Part shown: piece after piece, positions 11,137 to 22,092 of the stretch
How the letters are laid out: each line of letters begins with the position of its first letter
Position numbering within the stretch: the first letter of the stretch is position 1
Assembly: GCF_958298935.1 (NCBI RefSeq)
Contig: NC_084935.1
Span: forward strand, 4,412,001-4,476,000
Length of the DNA: 64,000 nt
Source: Phragmites australis
Taxonomy: Eukaryota > Streptophyta > Magnoliopsida > Poales > Poaceae
Reading direction: 5' to 3'
Position numbers and translations under genes: made by a program
The notes under the pieces: generated by a model
The model's input: the letters and a program-made list of their open reading frames with translations, nothing else
What the model was told of the DNA's origin: nothing
The model's database searches: none

Positions 11137-14100
11137 ATGACGAGGGTTGGAGGAGGTCGCCGGGACAAGGCTTCGGACAGCATCTTGCCGGAGTCTCGTC
11201 TGAGGAACGAGGAGGCGGCGGATAAGATTAGGAAGCTGTTGGTACCGGAGGGTCAGGAAGGTGCCGTGGTGGTGAGGCCGGCGACTCTGACGCCGGCGAC
11301 GACCGTCCCTGGGCGGACCGTCCTCTTCACCTCTTTCGTGGCGGCAGGGCTAGTGCCGCCGTTCTCCGCCTTCTTTCTGCAAGTGCTGGAGACGTACGGC
11401 ATTCAAATGGTGCACCTAAGCCCCAATTCCGTCGTGGCGTTGGCGGTCTTCGCGCATCTCTGCGAAATGTTCGTGGGGGTGATGCCGTCGGCGACGCTGC
11501 TTCGCCACTTCTTCGTCCTTCGGCCGGTGGGGAAGAAGAGGGGGCACTCCACGGTGGACGTCGCGGGGTGCTGCAACCTTCGGCTCCGGGAAGGCCTGGG
11601 GGACCATTACATTCCCCAGGTGATGCGCAGCAAATGGGAGGAATGGCGACGGGACTGGTTCTTCGTCGACATCGACCCCCACGAGCGCCTCGAATTGCCA
11701 GAGAAGGCGGCGGAACCTCGGCGGTCAACGTGGGAGGCACCGCCACCAGAAGATGCGAGACTGAAGCCGGTGCTGGAGCGCATTCTGGAACTGCGCGAGG
11801 GCGGGCTGACCTCAGTCATGGTGGTGGCGGATTTTCTGCGTCGTCGGTTGGCGCCCTTGCGAGAGCAGGCCCGACCAAGCTGGTTCTACACCGGGCCGGA
11901 GGACATCACCAGGACCCAGATTGGCGCGAGCTGGGATCTGGGGCAGGCGGAGCTGCGAGGGATGACCCGAGTGATCACCGGGACGGAGGACATGAGCCGG
12001 GCAGAGCTCCCGTGGACGGAGATGGCGCTCTGCGCCAATCCCAACCGGGTGGCCATCATGGCGGGGCTGCCGGAGTTCGATGCCCAGGGGCCCGTGGACC
12101 GGCCACGAAGCCGGAGTCCCGAGGCCTCCGACCTCCCCGGGCTGGAGGAACTACTTGGCGAGGAGGTCGCAGGTAGCTCGGCGCGGGCTGGCGACGGGGC
12201 CGCCGCAAGCAGCAGCCGCCGTGCCGGAGAGGAGGGCGCCACTGAAGTCGTTGGGGAGTTGGCACCGGGAGACCGGGGAAAGCGTCCCCGGGCCTTGATC
12301 CTAGTGCCAGACTCTCCGCCGTCGCCGACGGCAGCGGCGGCATTTCCGGTGCTGGAGCCGCGCCTGGTGCGGATGGGGCCTGCGACGGCGCCCGCGACCA
12401 GCACGGCGGAGACCGAGACCCGTGCGGCGGCACCCGAGGCCCGCACGACGGCGCCCGTGGCCCTTGCAGCGGCTCAGCCGAGCCCCCAGCGGAAGAGGCG
12501 GCGGGAGGGGTCCGGACCGACGGCGCCGGACCCGGACATCAGGCTCCCAGCTGCCAAATGGCGGTATCGGTGAGTCTTCTTTCTTGCTTTTCCATGGGCA
12601 TTTCCGGCCCGAACTAAGTTTTGACAATTTTCACTTGTCTCCCGTAGGCCGGCCGCAGGCGTTGCTGCGACAGAGAGAGAACAGGCGCCGGGGCCAGAGC
12701 CGAGCCCGCCCGCTGCGCCAACGGAGGCCGGCATAGGAACGGCGGAGGCGCCGATTGACGTGGCGGCCTCTGGGAGAGAGGCGGAGGCGGCGACCAAGAG
12801 AAGGGCGCCGGCGGAACCTACCCCGGGCGCGGAGAGCCCGGGGCGGATAACGGTGGAGGCGGATGTTCTGCCGGGGCCGGTGGACAGGGCGGCCGATGCG
12901 GGAATGCGGCCGCCGTCCGAGACCTTGGCTCCGGCGGAGCCTACCCCGGGCAGGCAGAGCCCGGGGCGGATGGCGGTGCAAGGCCCTGCGGAGAGCTCGG
13001 CCCCCCTGGAGGCACTCTGCGGAGAAGCCTGGGCCCCACCGGTGCCCGGTCAGCCCGCCGATCTTTTCCGGGCCGCCATTGAAGGCGTTCAAGTAGCGGT
13101 TGGGCGGCTGGGCGCAGTGGTGGACGCCAAGGAGGGGGAGCTCGAGGCCGAGCGCGCCCGCCTGGCACTGGAGAAGGCGCAGCTGGCGGGCGCCCAGGAG
13201 GAGGCCCGTGTGGCAGCCGCGCGGGAGCAGAAGCTCCTAGAAGACATCCGCGCGGAAGCCACGCGGGAACGAGAAACTCTGAAGGCCACGCGGGCAGAAG
13301 CCGCGCGGGAACGAGAAGACGCCGCCCGCTTGGCCGAGGCGTCGAGGCAGCAAGCTGCCGAGGCCCTTGCCAGGATGGGGCAGGCGCAGGAGAGGGAGGT
13401 GGCAGTCGCAGCCCGGGAGCAGGCTGCGGAGGAGCGGCAAGCCGAGCTGGCCCACCGGGAGGGCGCGGCCGAGAAGACGCGCGCCGACCTCCAGCGCTGG
13501 GAAGACGACCTCCGGAAGATCAGAGAAGAAATCAAGCGCTGGGAAGAGGAAGTCTCCATCCGGGAAGTAGACAACGAGCTATCGGCGTCTGAACTCGGTG
13601 CCCGGGAGGATTCGGTGGTCCAGCAGGAGGATGTGTTGGCCCGGCGGGAGAATGAGCTGAGTCACCGAGAAGGCGAACTGAGTCGCCGAGAGGGCGAGGC
13701 TGCTGCTGCGGCGGCCGCCGCGGCTACCAGGGCGGAGGAGAACGCGAAGCACGAGGCGGAACTGACCGAGCGCGAACGCGCCTTGTCCGAGATGGTGGCC
13801 AAGACGAAGCAGGCTGCCGCCTCCACCGTGGCTGGCGGTTCTTCCGGTCCGGCAGGGGACCAGGGACTCGAGGCACAGCTGCGGGCCGCCAGGGAGAAGC
13901 TCGAGACCGCCTTTGTCTCGCGGGTCAACCTCGAGCATATGCTGGAGGACATACTCCGGCGGATGCGACGGGCCGTGGAGAAGGGTGGTCTCGGACGGCT
14001 TGTTAACGACAAGAAGGGCGACGGCCCCGCACGACAAGTGTTGGGGCTGCAGCAGGTCTGCGAGCGCCTCGAGACCCTGCCCTGGGCAGTTCAGGAACTT

Positions 14101-14352
14101 GCCGCCCGGGAGGGACGTGGCTTGGCACGTGCCGTGGCCGAGCACGTCCTGGCCTGTTACCGAAGCAGGGACCCGAACTTCCCATTGGAGCCGGCGCGAG
14201 AGGGAGTAGTCGAGGCTGAGGAGGAGGCCGCCCGGGCAGCGGTTCGGAGTACCGCCTCTGTGGTGGCGGCCGGCTTCAGGCGAGAGGTGCCGCCACCGCC
14301 AGCCCCCGGGGACGACTCGGAGGATTCAGCCGACGCCTCTGCCGCCGACTAG
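11137..14352 (+). CDS. Antisense accessory protein of the Tat element (putative gypsy-type transposon family), two exons
   Basis: Exon 1 runs from ATG 11137 to 12569 and exon 2 from 12648 to 14352. A 78-bp intron (12570-12647) has a good donor GTGAGT and acceptor CCCGTAG. Splicing keeps the frame across a CG|G codon and skips the stop at 12571-12573. The product is about 1045 residues. Residues ~70-128 (PPFSAFFLQVLETYGIQM...LLRHFFVLRP) resemble the N-terminal domain Pfam calls 'putative gypsy type transposon' (Transposase_28). A low-complexity A/P/E-rich middle follows, then a long coiled coil rich in AREREAA/RREGE repeats. The tail is acidic (DDSEDSADASAAD). Antisense ORFs between pol and the 3' LTR are known in Tat elements such as Grande. 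Their role is not established, and none is assigned here. Confidence 0.8.
12570..12647 (+). other. Intron of the antisense gene
   Basis: GT...AG intron of 78 bp, T-rich before the acceptor (TTTTCACTTGTCTCCCGTAG). Both flanking frames are the same modulo the split codon. The 5' splice site overlaps the in-frame TGA that would end exon 1 if unspliced, so an unspliced RNA would give a truncated protein without the coiled coil. Confidence 0.75.
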
Positions 14353-16025
14353 GCCTTCTGTGCCCTCTTTTCTATTGTTGTAGATGTAGGAGTGAATATT
14401 AGGAGTGAATCCTTAGAAAAACGCCTTGTAGATGTCTTGTGAACATAATGGCAGCTTTTCCTTGGGCTCGCAACTCCAATTTCTCTGTGTGTTTGATGTT
14501 TCTTTTGGTATTCTGCCTGGAAGTCCCGGGGAGTATTTAGTCGGGCCGTTCCCGACCTTCCCATCCCCGAGAAATGAAGTTGTTCCGATTGCTGACGTTG
14601 GCGCGGCCAGCCCTCGAGCTTTCGCGAGTCCGCACTGCCTAGGTTAAGAAACGAAGACACAGACTCCCTTGCCCGGGAGATAGATCGATCCTGCTCGGAA
14701 CACGCCGTGCCTAATGAACACTTTTTCACTTTGCGACCACTCAATTAGTAGAAGGGAGACGTGTGCGGGCGAGAATGTGACCAAGAGTCCTCGCGGTCCG
14801 GTGGTGCCCGGGCTTGAAACGGGCCGGACCGAGCACTGACAGCCTGCCCCCGAGACCTGAGCTCCGGACTACCCGAGTAGCTCGAGCGATAGGATTACCC
14901 AGGGTACCCGAGGACTCGGTAGTGCTCGGGGTCCATAAAAGCGGACCGAACACCACGACGACCATGAAGGGCTTCGGTCAGACATTATCGCAAGCACGCT
15001 ACTCTTTTCTGCAAACCGCTCTGTCGTTCTGGGAAAAAGTAGACACGCGGCAGGGTTTTTGCGTGCGAGGAGACCACCTCGCCGAACAGATTAAACCGCA
15101 AGAGCCCCCGAGAGTGGCTCGAGGACGTAAATTTACTTAAAGCAGACTTATCTGAACATAACCACTCACCGGACAGCTGTCGGCCTTCTGGCTCATCGAT
15201 CCAGGAGGGATGTGCTTCCGAGCTCGGGTGCCCGGGGACTTGATTCTTTCAACGGAGCGCCCGAGTGCCCAGAGGCATACGAGGCTCCTAAGGTCGGGTG
15301 ATCTCGACCTCCCAAGCCTAAGTGGTAGGACCACCCGAGGACCCTTGGGGCCGACCAGGGACCGGGGCATTGAAGCCCTCGCGGCCGAACTGCTCGTGAT
15401 TGCCAGCCTGTGGCTTAAGAGAGAATATAGAATTTCTTTGTCTGGTGCGCTCTGTTACTGCGGTACTTGCTATAGACTGCTCTCGTTTTTGACCCGAGAC
15501 CTCTCGAATACCCAAACCGGCGGACAAGAGCGGACAGAGGCATAACCTAGAGGTCCTATGGTTCGGTGGCGTCCGGGTATGACAGACCAGACCGAGCACC
15601 GACAGCCCGCTCCGGGGGCCCGAGCTCCGGACTACTCGAGCAGCTCGAGTGATTGGATTACCCAGAGCACCCCGAAACTTGGTAGTGCCCGGGAGCCTGT
15701 CACGACACCGAACACCACAGCCTACCATGCTGGACGTAGGCCAGCGGCGACTGCTCGCGTGCATACCGATTCGGGATTCTTTTGTCAGCCGGGAAAAAAA
15801 AGAGAGAGCGAACTTTTTCTCGCACAACCGAGCTCCTCACCAGACAGATTAAACATACGGAATCCAGAAAAAGTATTTTGATATAGCGATTGCTTATTGA
15901 AAAACTTGATGTGCAATATTTACAAGGTTGGGTGACATCGACTTACCCCACGGGGCGAAGCCTTCAGACTGCTCGGGCGGGGAGAAGCCCCCGGCCTTAC
16001 TAACCTGAACCGCGAGCACGACCAT
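14353..16025. repeat. Non-coding 3' region of the Tat element with a diverged internal duplication
   Basis: No credible gene lies here. A segment at about 14790-15110 recurs at about 15560-15870. Common strings are GACCGAGCAC, GAGCTCCGGACTAC, a GGATTACCCAG string, TGGTAGTGC-type text, GAACACCAC and CAGATTAAAC. The two copies are roughly 765 bp apart and clearly diverged, in contrast to the near-identical LTRs, so the duplication is older than this insertion. The region separates the 3' ends of pol (minus) and the antisense gene (plus). Confidence 0.65.
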
Positions 16026-19000
16026 CTACGGGTAGAAGCGTCGAAGATGCTCGATGTTCCACGGATTCGGGAGTGGCTGTCCTTCCTCCGTCGCCAACCT
16101 GAAAGAACCTGCCCGGGAGACCGCGATTACGGTGAAGGGACCTTCCCACACAGGGGACAACTTATTCATTCCTTCGCGCGACTGGATGCGTCGGAGAACT
16201 AGGTCCCCCACTTCGAGAGACCGAGCCCGGACATGGCGCAGATGATAACGCCGCAGACTCTGCTGGTACCGAGCCGCCCGGACAGCAGCACGCCGCCGGC
16301 GCTCCTCCAGGTAGTCTACGTTGTCGCGCCTTTGATGCTCCTGCTCACCCTCAGAGTATGCATGCACTCGAGGGGAGCCCAGAGTGAGCTCGGAGGGGAG
16401 GACTGCTTCGGCGCCGTAGACGAGGAAGAAAGGAGTCTCCCCGGTAGCGCGGCTTGGCGTAGTCCGATTGGCCCATAGCACGGCTGGCAGCTCGTCCACC
16501 CATCCCTTCCCGTGCTTAGCGAGCACGTTATAGGTCCGGGTTTTGAGGCCCTTTAGTATCTCCGCGTTGGCGCGCTCGACCTGCCCGTTACTCCGAGGAT
16601 GAGCCACAGAAGCGAAGCAGAGCTTGATGCCGAGATCTTCGCAATAGTCCCCGAACAAGGCACTTGTGAACTGGGTGCCGTTGTCGGTGATGATTCGGTT
16701 CGGGACGCCAAAGCGGCTAGTGATGCCGCGGATAAAATGGAGCGCCGTGTTTTTGGTCACCTTGATGACTGGGACCGCCTCCGGCCACTTGGTGAATTTG
16801 TCGATAGCGACATATAGGTATGCATAGCCCCCGACTGCTCGGGGGAATGGACCCAGAATGTCCAAACCCCAGACCGCGAAAGGCCATGACAGGGGAATGG
16901 TATGGAGAGCCTGAGCTGGCTGGTGAATCTGCTTTGCATGGAACTGGCATGCCCTGCAGCACCGAACCAGCTCGGAAGCATCCTGGAGAGCTGTAGGCCA
17001 GTAGAAACCTTGCCGGAAGGCTTTCCCGACCAGCGTGCGGAACGATGAATGGCCACCGCACTCGCCCTCGTGGACCTCAGCGAGAAGATCGCCGCCTTCT
17101 GCCCGAGAGATGCATTTCAGGAGGATACCTCCTGCGCTACGTCGGTAGAGATCCCCATCTACAATGGCATAGCGTTTGGACTGCCGAGCAACCCTTTCGG
17201 CAGACGCCTCATCCTCGGGTAGGAACTTTTCTTTCAAGTACCCTCGGATGTCAGACATCCACGAGGCATCTTGAGAACATTCGGCGAGCACAGCGCACTC
17301 GTCGGACGGCGGCGCCCTGACGGGGCTTCCCACTGAGGGCACCGCCGGGGTCCCCTGAATTGAGTTCGAGGTTTCCCCTTCATCCTGTTCGGCAGGCAGG
17401 ACGGAAGGCCGTGCGAGTCTTTCTTCAAAGACTCCGGCAGGGACGCGCGCACGTGATGAGGCCAGGCGAGAGAGCTCGTCGGCCGGAGCATTGTCGCGGC
17501 GAGGGATATGCCGCAATTCGAGGCCGTCGAAGCGTCTCTCGAGCTTTCTGACTGCAGCCACGTACGCCGCCATTTGAGGATCCGTGCACTGGTACTCCTT
17601 GGACACCTGGTTGACGACCAGTTGGGAGTCCCCTTTGACCAGGAGGCGACGAATCCCGAGCCCCACCGCAGCTCGGAGGCCGGCGATGAGACCTTCATAC
17701 TCCGCCATGTTGTTGGATGCGCGGAATTGCAACTGTACGACGTACCGGAGCTCTTCACCCGTTGGGGAGGTGAGAACCACTCCGGCCCCTGCGCCTTTCA
17801 GCGAGAGGGAGCCGTCGAAGTGCATGACCCAGTACCCAGGCGCGTCGTGCCCGGGATAGGCAGAAACCTCTTCTGGGACGACGCAGGGGACGGGCGTCCA
17901 TTCTGCCAAGAAGTCGGAGAGCGCCTGGCTTTTGATTGCCTGGCGACTGACGAAGTGTAAGTCGAACTCTGCCAGCTCTACTGCCCATTTGACAACGCGC
18001 CCTGTACCTTCCCGGTTCCGGAGAATGGGTCCCACTGGATAAGTGGTAACCACCGAGACTTTGTGCGCCTGGAAGTAGTGGCGCAGCTTCCGGGAGGCGA
18101 TGAGCACGGCATAGAGCAGCTTCTGAGCTTGGGGATACCTTGTCTTGGCCTCCCGGAGGACCTCGCTGACGAAGTACACCGGTCGCTGTACCCGGCGGGC
18201 CCGGATGGCGGCCCCACCCGGGGGGCTGCCACAGCCCCCAGGGTCGGCGGTATGGTCGGGGTTGGCCGGGCACTCGAGCTCGATTCCTTGGCTGGGAAGA
18301 GCAGTGTGCTCGGGCTCGTCCCCTTGCTCCGGGGGAGCCACGAGGACAGGTGAGTGGTCGGGGGCCTCTGGGAGCTGGGACCCAGCACCCGGCCCTGAAC
18401 ACTCGTCTCGCTCCACTACCAACACTACGCTCACAACCTGAGGAGTGGCTGAAACGTAAAGCAGTAGGGGCTCACCTTGAGAAGGAGCCACCAACACGGG
18501 TGGCGAAGTAAGGTACTTCTTTAAGTCGCGGAAGGCCTGCTCGGCCTCCGGCGTCCAGTCAAAATGACCGGATTTCTTCAGAAGCTTGAAGAGGGGGAGC
18601 CCTCGCTCCCCGAGCTTGGAGATGAAGCGCCCGAGGGCGGCCATGCAGCCGGCGAGGCGCTGGACTTCCTTGAGTCGTACCGGGGGTCGCATCTGCTCGA
18701 TGGCCCGGATCTTTTCTGGATTGACCTCGATCCCTCGGCCAGAGACCAAGAAACCAAGGAGCTTGCCCGCCGGCACCCCGAAGACACATTTCTCCAGGTT
18801 GAGCTTGAGGTGGGTAGAGCGGAGACTGTTGAAAGTCTCGGCAAGGTCCTCGAGCAGGGTGGCGCGGTCTCGGGTTTTGACCACGAGATCGTCGATGTAA
18901 GCCTCGACGTTGCGGCCAACCTGCGAGTTAAGAGTGATACGAATGGCGCGCTGGAAGGATGATCCAGCGTTGCGCAGGCCGAAAGGCATTGACATGTAGC

Positions 19001-19448
19001 AATAAGTACCCACTGGGGTAGTAAAAGCGGTTTTTTCCTCATCCCCTACGGCCATGCGAATCTGGTGATACCCAGAGTTTGCATCTAGGAAGCATAAAAG
19101 ATCACATCCCGCAGTTGAATCTATAATTTGATCAATGCGGGGTAAGGGGAAGGGATCTTTAGGACAAGCCTTGTTAAGGTCGGTGTAGTCCACGCACATG
19201 CGAAGCTTGCCGTTGGCCTTCGGAACGATGACTGGGTTTGCTAGCCAGTCGGGGTGGAGGACTTCTCGGATGAATCCGGCGTCGAGGAGCTTGCGGACCT
19301 GCTCGCGGATAAACTCCTGGCGCTCTGGCGCCTGCCGCCGGACCTTCTGCTTCACCGGGCGGGCGTCCGGACGCACAGCCAAGTGATGCTCGATCACCTC
19401 CCTAGGGATCCCGGGCATGTCGGACGGTTGCCAGGCAAACACGTCCAC
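16026..19448 (-). CDS. pol: Tat-lineage pol: reverse transcriptase, two RNase H domains, integrase
   Basis: 1140 codons are open from the GTG at 19448. The frame is continuous with gag-pro upstream except for one UAG at 19484-19482, so the real start is not in this segment. RT: FLDANSG (D122) and YIDD (184-187). The RT-linked RNase H (about 296-515) lacks its acidic residues, for example YVSAT at the first position, and carries an 80-residue P/E/G-rich insertion (345-420). A second RNase H (540-665) keeps FDGS D545, E583 and D607. Integrase has an HHCC finger (H793, H800, C831, C834) and core D863, D922, E958 with 35 residues between the last two. A GPF motif follows near the end; there is no chromodomain. 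Apart from the upstream stop it looks intact. Confidence 0.92.
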   Translation of the reverse strand: MDVFAWQPSDMPGIPREVIEHHLAVRPDARPVKQKVRRQAPERQEFIREQVRKLLDAGFIREVLHPDWLANPVIVPKANGKLRMCVDYTDLNKACPKDPFPLPRIDQIIDSTAGCDLLCFLDANSGYHQIRMAVGDEEKTAFTTPVGTYCYMSMPFGLRNAGSSFQRAIRITLNSQVGRNVEAYIDDLVVKTRDRATLLEDLAETFNSLRSTHLKLNLEKCVFGVPAGKLLGFLVSGRGIEVNPEKIRAIEQMRPPVRLKEVQRLAGCMAALGRFISKLGERGLPLFKLLKKSGHFDWTPEAEQAFRDLKKYLTSPPVLVAPSQGEPLLLYVSATPQVVSVVLVVERDECSGPGAGSQLPEAPDHSPVLVAPPEQGDEPEHTALPSQGIELECPANPDHTADPGGCGSPPGGAAIRARRVQRPVYFVSEVLREAKTRYPQAQKLLYAVLIASRKLRHYFQAHKVSVVTTYPVGPILRNREGTGRVVKWAVELAEFDLHFVSRQAIKSQALSDFLAEWTPVPCVVPEEVSAYPGHDAPGYWVMHFDGSLSLKGAGAGVVLTSPTGEELRYVVQLQFRASNNMAEYEGLIAGLRAAVGLGIRRLLVKGDSQLVVNQVSKEYQCTDPQMAAYVAAVRKLERRFDGLELRHIPRRDNAPADELSRLASSRARVPAGVFEERLARPSVLPAEQDEGETSNSIQGTPAVPSVGSPVRAPPSDECAVLAECSQDASWMSDIRGYLKEKFLPEDEASAERVARQSKRYAIVDGDLYRRSAGGILLKCISRAEGGDLLAEVHEGECGGHSSFRTLVGKAFRQGFYWPTALQDASELVRCCRACQFHAKQIHQPAQALHTIPLSWPFAVWGLDILGPFPRAVGGYAYLYVAIDKFTKWPEAVPVIKVTKNTALHFIRGITSRFGVPNRIITDNGTQFTSALFGDYCEDLGIKLCFASVAHPRSNGQVERANAEILKGLKTRTYNVLAKHGKGWVDELPAVLWANRTTPSRATGETPFFLVYGAEAVLPSELTLGSPRVHAYSEGEQEHQRRDNVDYLEERRRRAAVRAARYQQSLRRYHLRHVRARSLEVGDLVLRRIQSREGMNKLSPVWEGPFTVIAVSRAGSFRLATEEGQPLPNPWNIEHLRRFYP

Positions 19449-19481
19449 GTTAGCTCGGAGGAAGGCGACGAGCGCGCTTTC

Positions 19482-19484
19482 CTA
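19482..19484 (-). other. Single in-frame UAG between gag-pro and pol
   Basis: Codon positions of 22058, 19484 and 19448 are in the same frame, and the codons between the UAG and 19448 are all open. The sense context is AAA-UAG-GAA, not the CAR-YYA context of well-known readthrough sites. A point nonsense mutation or a programmed stop are both possible. Confidence 0.85.
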
Positions 19485-22025
19485 TTTGCTGCCCAGGTCG
19501 CCGCCGATACGGACAACCTGGGTAGCATCTTCGCCCACCTCGACCTCCTTCGTTGGAATAGAGGTGTCGGCGGCGATGCGGGGTCTGGATGAAGAGGGTC
19601 CCGGGCCCCCTGAAGAGCCATCAACCTCGGCCTGTGCTGAGACCAGAGCCATGTATGATTGTTCGGCGCAGGAGACGGCGCCGCGGGAGTCGGCGACCAC
19701 GGAGATAGAGCCTGCGGGGCCGGGCATCTTAACCGTAAGGTATGCATAATGCACGGCCATCATGAACTTGGCAAGCGCCGGACGCCCGAGGATGGCGTTG
19801 TAGGGGAGAGGGAGCTCCGCAACATCGAAGAGGACGCACTCCGTGCGGAAGTTGTCCCGGCTCCCAAATGTGACAGGCAACTCAACCTGCCCGAGGGGCA
19901 GGGAGTGCCCGGGAGTTACTCCACAGAAGGGGAGTGACGGCTTTAGGCGTCGGGAAGATACTTGCAGCTTCTCAAAAGCCTCCTTGGAAAGGAGGTTGAG
20001 GCCCGCACCACCGTCGATCAGCACTCTGCCGACCTTAACATTGCAGATAGTGGGAGACACAACCAGAGGTAACCGTCCCACGGCCGCAGTACTGACGGGG
20101 TGATCTACCATGCTGAACGTGATCGGAGCATCCGACCACCTCAGGGGTCTTGTGGCCTCCTCGCTCGGGGTTGCCGAGCACACTTCGCGCCGCATGACCT
20201 TGATGCCACGGCGCGAGCAGGGTGTGTAAGCGCCCCCGTCGATGAAGGCGACCGCATGCTCGGGCTCCTGGAAGCCGAGCTCGGCGTTGTTGGGGATGAC
20301 CTCGGTATCGCCTCCTGTGCGGGACTCGTCGCGCTCTCTCTGGCGCTGCTCCACGAGTCCTTTGACCGTACGACACTCTGTGAGGTCGTGCCATCTGGTC
20401 AGGTGTATGGGACACCATTTACCTGGCTCAGGCCCTGCGGGAGCGGGGGCCCTTGCTGGAATAGGAGCTCGGCCAGGGGCCGGGGCTCTTGCTGGAGCTG
20501 GCGCCCTAGCCGGTGCCGGGGCCCTCGCGGGCATAGAGGCGCGAGGAGGAGCCCGAGCAGGGGCCTTGCCGGGGCGCCGATCGACACCCGGCTGACGCTC
20601 TTGCCGGTGATCGGGCTCTTGCGGTACCCTGTGAGCGGGGACTTGGGCTGGCTCGACGGGAGCTGCCTCGCGCTTCCTTCTCTTTTTCTTTTCCCGCTTA
20701 TCAGAGCGGGAAGAACTTGGCTGGTCGGAAGCGGGGCGAGGAGCATGCCACGCCCTGGCCTCCGCAGCCTTAGCGCACTTATCGGCCAGTGCGAAAAGTT
20801 CCGCAGGGGTCTCAATCTCGTGCGTACCTAGCTTCTCGAGCATCCGCTCATCACGGACGCCCTGCCGGAAAGCAACAATAACAGCATGGGGGGCCACTCG
20901 TGGAATAGTGTTGCGAACCTGGCTGAAACGCTGTATAAATCGCCGTAGCGTCTCCCCTTCCTGCTGTTGGACGGCGTGGAGGTCGCACTCCAAACCGGGA
21001 CGCGCGAACGTGCCCTGAAAGTTGGCCACGAATTGGTGGCACAGGTCATCCCAGGAGCTGATGGATCCTGGGGGTAGGTTCATAAGCCAAGAGCGGGCGG
21101 AACCCCTCAAGGCAACATGAAAATAGTTTACCATCACCTTTTCGCTGCCTCCGGCCGCTTGGACGGCCGTCGTGTAGATCTGGAGGAACTCGACGGGGTC
21201 GATGGACCCGTCGTACTTCTCCGGCAGCTCGGGGCGGAACTTGGAAGGCCACCTCACCCGGCGGAGCTCGGTGGTGAAGGCACGGCAACCGGTGCCGTAC
21301 CCCGCAGCACGAGCGGGGGTTCTTGGTGGCGAGAAGCGGCGAGCCGGGGATCCCCGGTGGTCGTGGGCCGGGAGAGAGGAAGCCTGGTCCTCTGCCCCAA
21401 CCCCCTGCCGGGTCTCCCGCTGACGTTCGAGAGTGACTCGGGCATCTTCGTGGCCCCTCCGCTCGTCAAGGTGCAAACGAAGGTCCCGGGCTCCGGACAT
21501 GGCCAGGGGGACGGCACTCCGCCTGGAGACCCCTCGGCCCGTGCGGGTGTTGCCCGCTGAGGAGCCGGCTCTGGCGGCACCGTGCTGAGAAGTGGCGCGA
21601 GGACTCCCGGCCTGCACCTGGCGACGAGCAGTGCCGACCAATGCGACGACATCTTGCATCCACCGGCCTTCCGGAGTGTTTGGCGTGGCCTGAATGGGCG
21701 GGTGTCTGAGGAGAGCTTGTGCTGCAAGCAACGCGCTCCCTGGGCTGGCCTCACTGAAAGCGAGCCTGCGCCGAGGCGGCACCCGACGTGGTCCAGAGGC
21801 AGACCTGGCGGCCGGGGTCCCGACCACCTGCTGGGGGTCGGAAAGTACGTCGGTAGCGGCGGCGGCGCTGATGGGCCCAGCGCCTTGATCCCCTTGGGCG
21901 GGAAAAACCGCACGCGTGGATGGCGGCTGCCGCGGGTACGCAGCAGCGACGGGGCTTTCTTCGTGGGGCAGCATTCCGTTACTGGAAGTGGAGCCGGAAC
22001 GCTGGAGACGGTGCCCACCGGCCAT
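19482..22025 (-). CDS. gag: Tat-lineage gag-protease
   Basis: ATG at 22025 (an upstream TTG in frame at 22058 is less likely) to UAG at 19482, about 847 residues. The capsid domain resembles Retrotrans_gag: DPVEFLQIYTTAVQAAGG, RSWLMNLPPGSISSWDDLC and EGETLRRFIQRFSQVRNTI. A low-complexity AP/RAP repeat tract follows, then a zinc-knuckle-like CPIH...HDLTEC. The aspartic protease motif is VLIDGGAGLNLL with D-G-G in place of D-S/T-G, as is common in this clade. The frame ends in UAG and the same frame reopens at once into pol. Confidence 0.9.
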   Translation of the reverse strand: MAGGHRLQRSGSTSSNGMLPHEESPVAAAYPRQPPSTRAVFPAQGDQGAGPISAAAATDVLSDPQQVVGTPAARSASGPRRVPPRRRLAFSEASPGSALLAAQALLRHPPIQATPNTPEGRWMQDVVALVGTARRQVQAGSPRATSQHGAARAGSSAGNTRTGRGVSRRSAVPLAMSGARDLRLHLDERRGHEDARVTLERQRETRQGVGAEDQASSLPAHDHRGSPARRFSPPRTPARAAGYGTGCRAFTTELRRVRWPSKFRPELPEKYDGSIDPVEFLQIYTTAVQAAGGSEKVMVNYFHVALRGSARSWLMNLPPGSISSWDDLCHQFVANFQGTFARPGLECDLHAVQQQEGETLRRFIQRFSQVRNTIPRVAPHAVIVAFRQGVRDERMLEKLGTHEIETPAELFALADKCAKAAEARAWHAPRPASDQPSSSRSDKREKKKRRKREAAPVEPAQVPAHRVPQEPDHRQERQPGVDRRPGKAPARAPPRASMPARAPAPARAPAPARAPAPGRAPIPARAPAPAGPEPGKWCPIHLTRWHDLTECRTVKGLVEQRQRERDESRTGGDTEVIPNNAELGFQEPEHAVAFIDGGAYTPCSRRGIKVMRREVCSATPSEEATRPLRWSDAPITFSMVDHPVSTAAVGRLPLVVSPTICNVKVGRVLIDGGAGLNLLSKEAFEKLQVSSRRLKPSLPFCGVTPGHSLPLGQVELPVTFGSRDNFRTECVLFDVAELPLPYNAILGRPALAKFMMAVHYAYLTVKMPGPAGSISVVADSRGAVSCAEQSYMALVSAQAEVDGSSGGPGPSSSRPRIAADTSIPTKEVEVGEDATQVVRIGGDLGSK

Positions 22026-22072
22026 CTTTTCCTGTGGAGAAAAAAGTGAAACAAACAATCCAGGGATACTCC

Positions 22073-22090
22073 CCCCTACCTGGCGCGCCA
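22073..22090 (-). other. Primer-binding-site-like sequence
   Basis: Two bases after the 5' LTR the minus strand reads TGGCGCGCCAGGTAGGGG. It starts with TGG, as expected for pairing to a tRNA CCA end. I could not assign the tRNA; an arginine tRNA is possible. It contains a perfect palindrome TGGCGCGCCA. Confidence 0.5.
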
Positions 22091-22092
22091 GC

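Noticed and set aside
11327..14145. Many long minus-strand and alternative-frame ORFs opposite the antisense gene
   Set aside because: They are GC-driven shadows. Only the frame with a recognisable domain, coiled coil and matching splice sites was kept.
16054..21957. Plus-strand ORFs opposite gag-pol (for example 20100-20831 and 21117-21560)
   Set aside because: They mirror the coding strand, have no recognisable domains and no promoter; the minus strand carries clear gag, RT, RNase H and integrase motifs.
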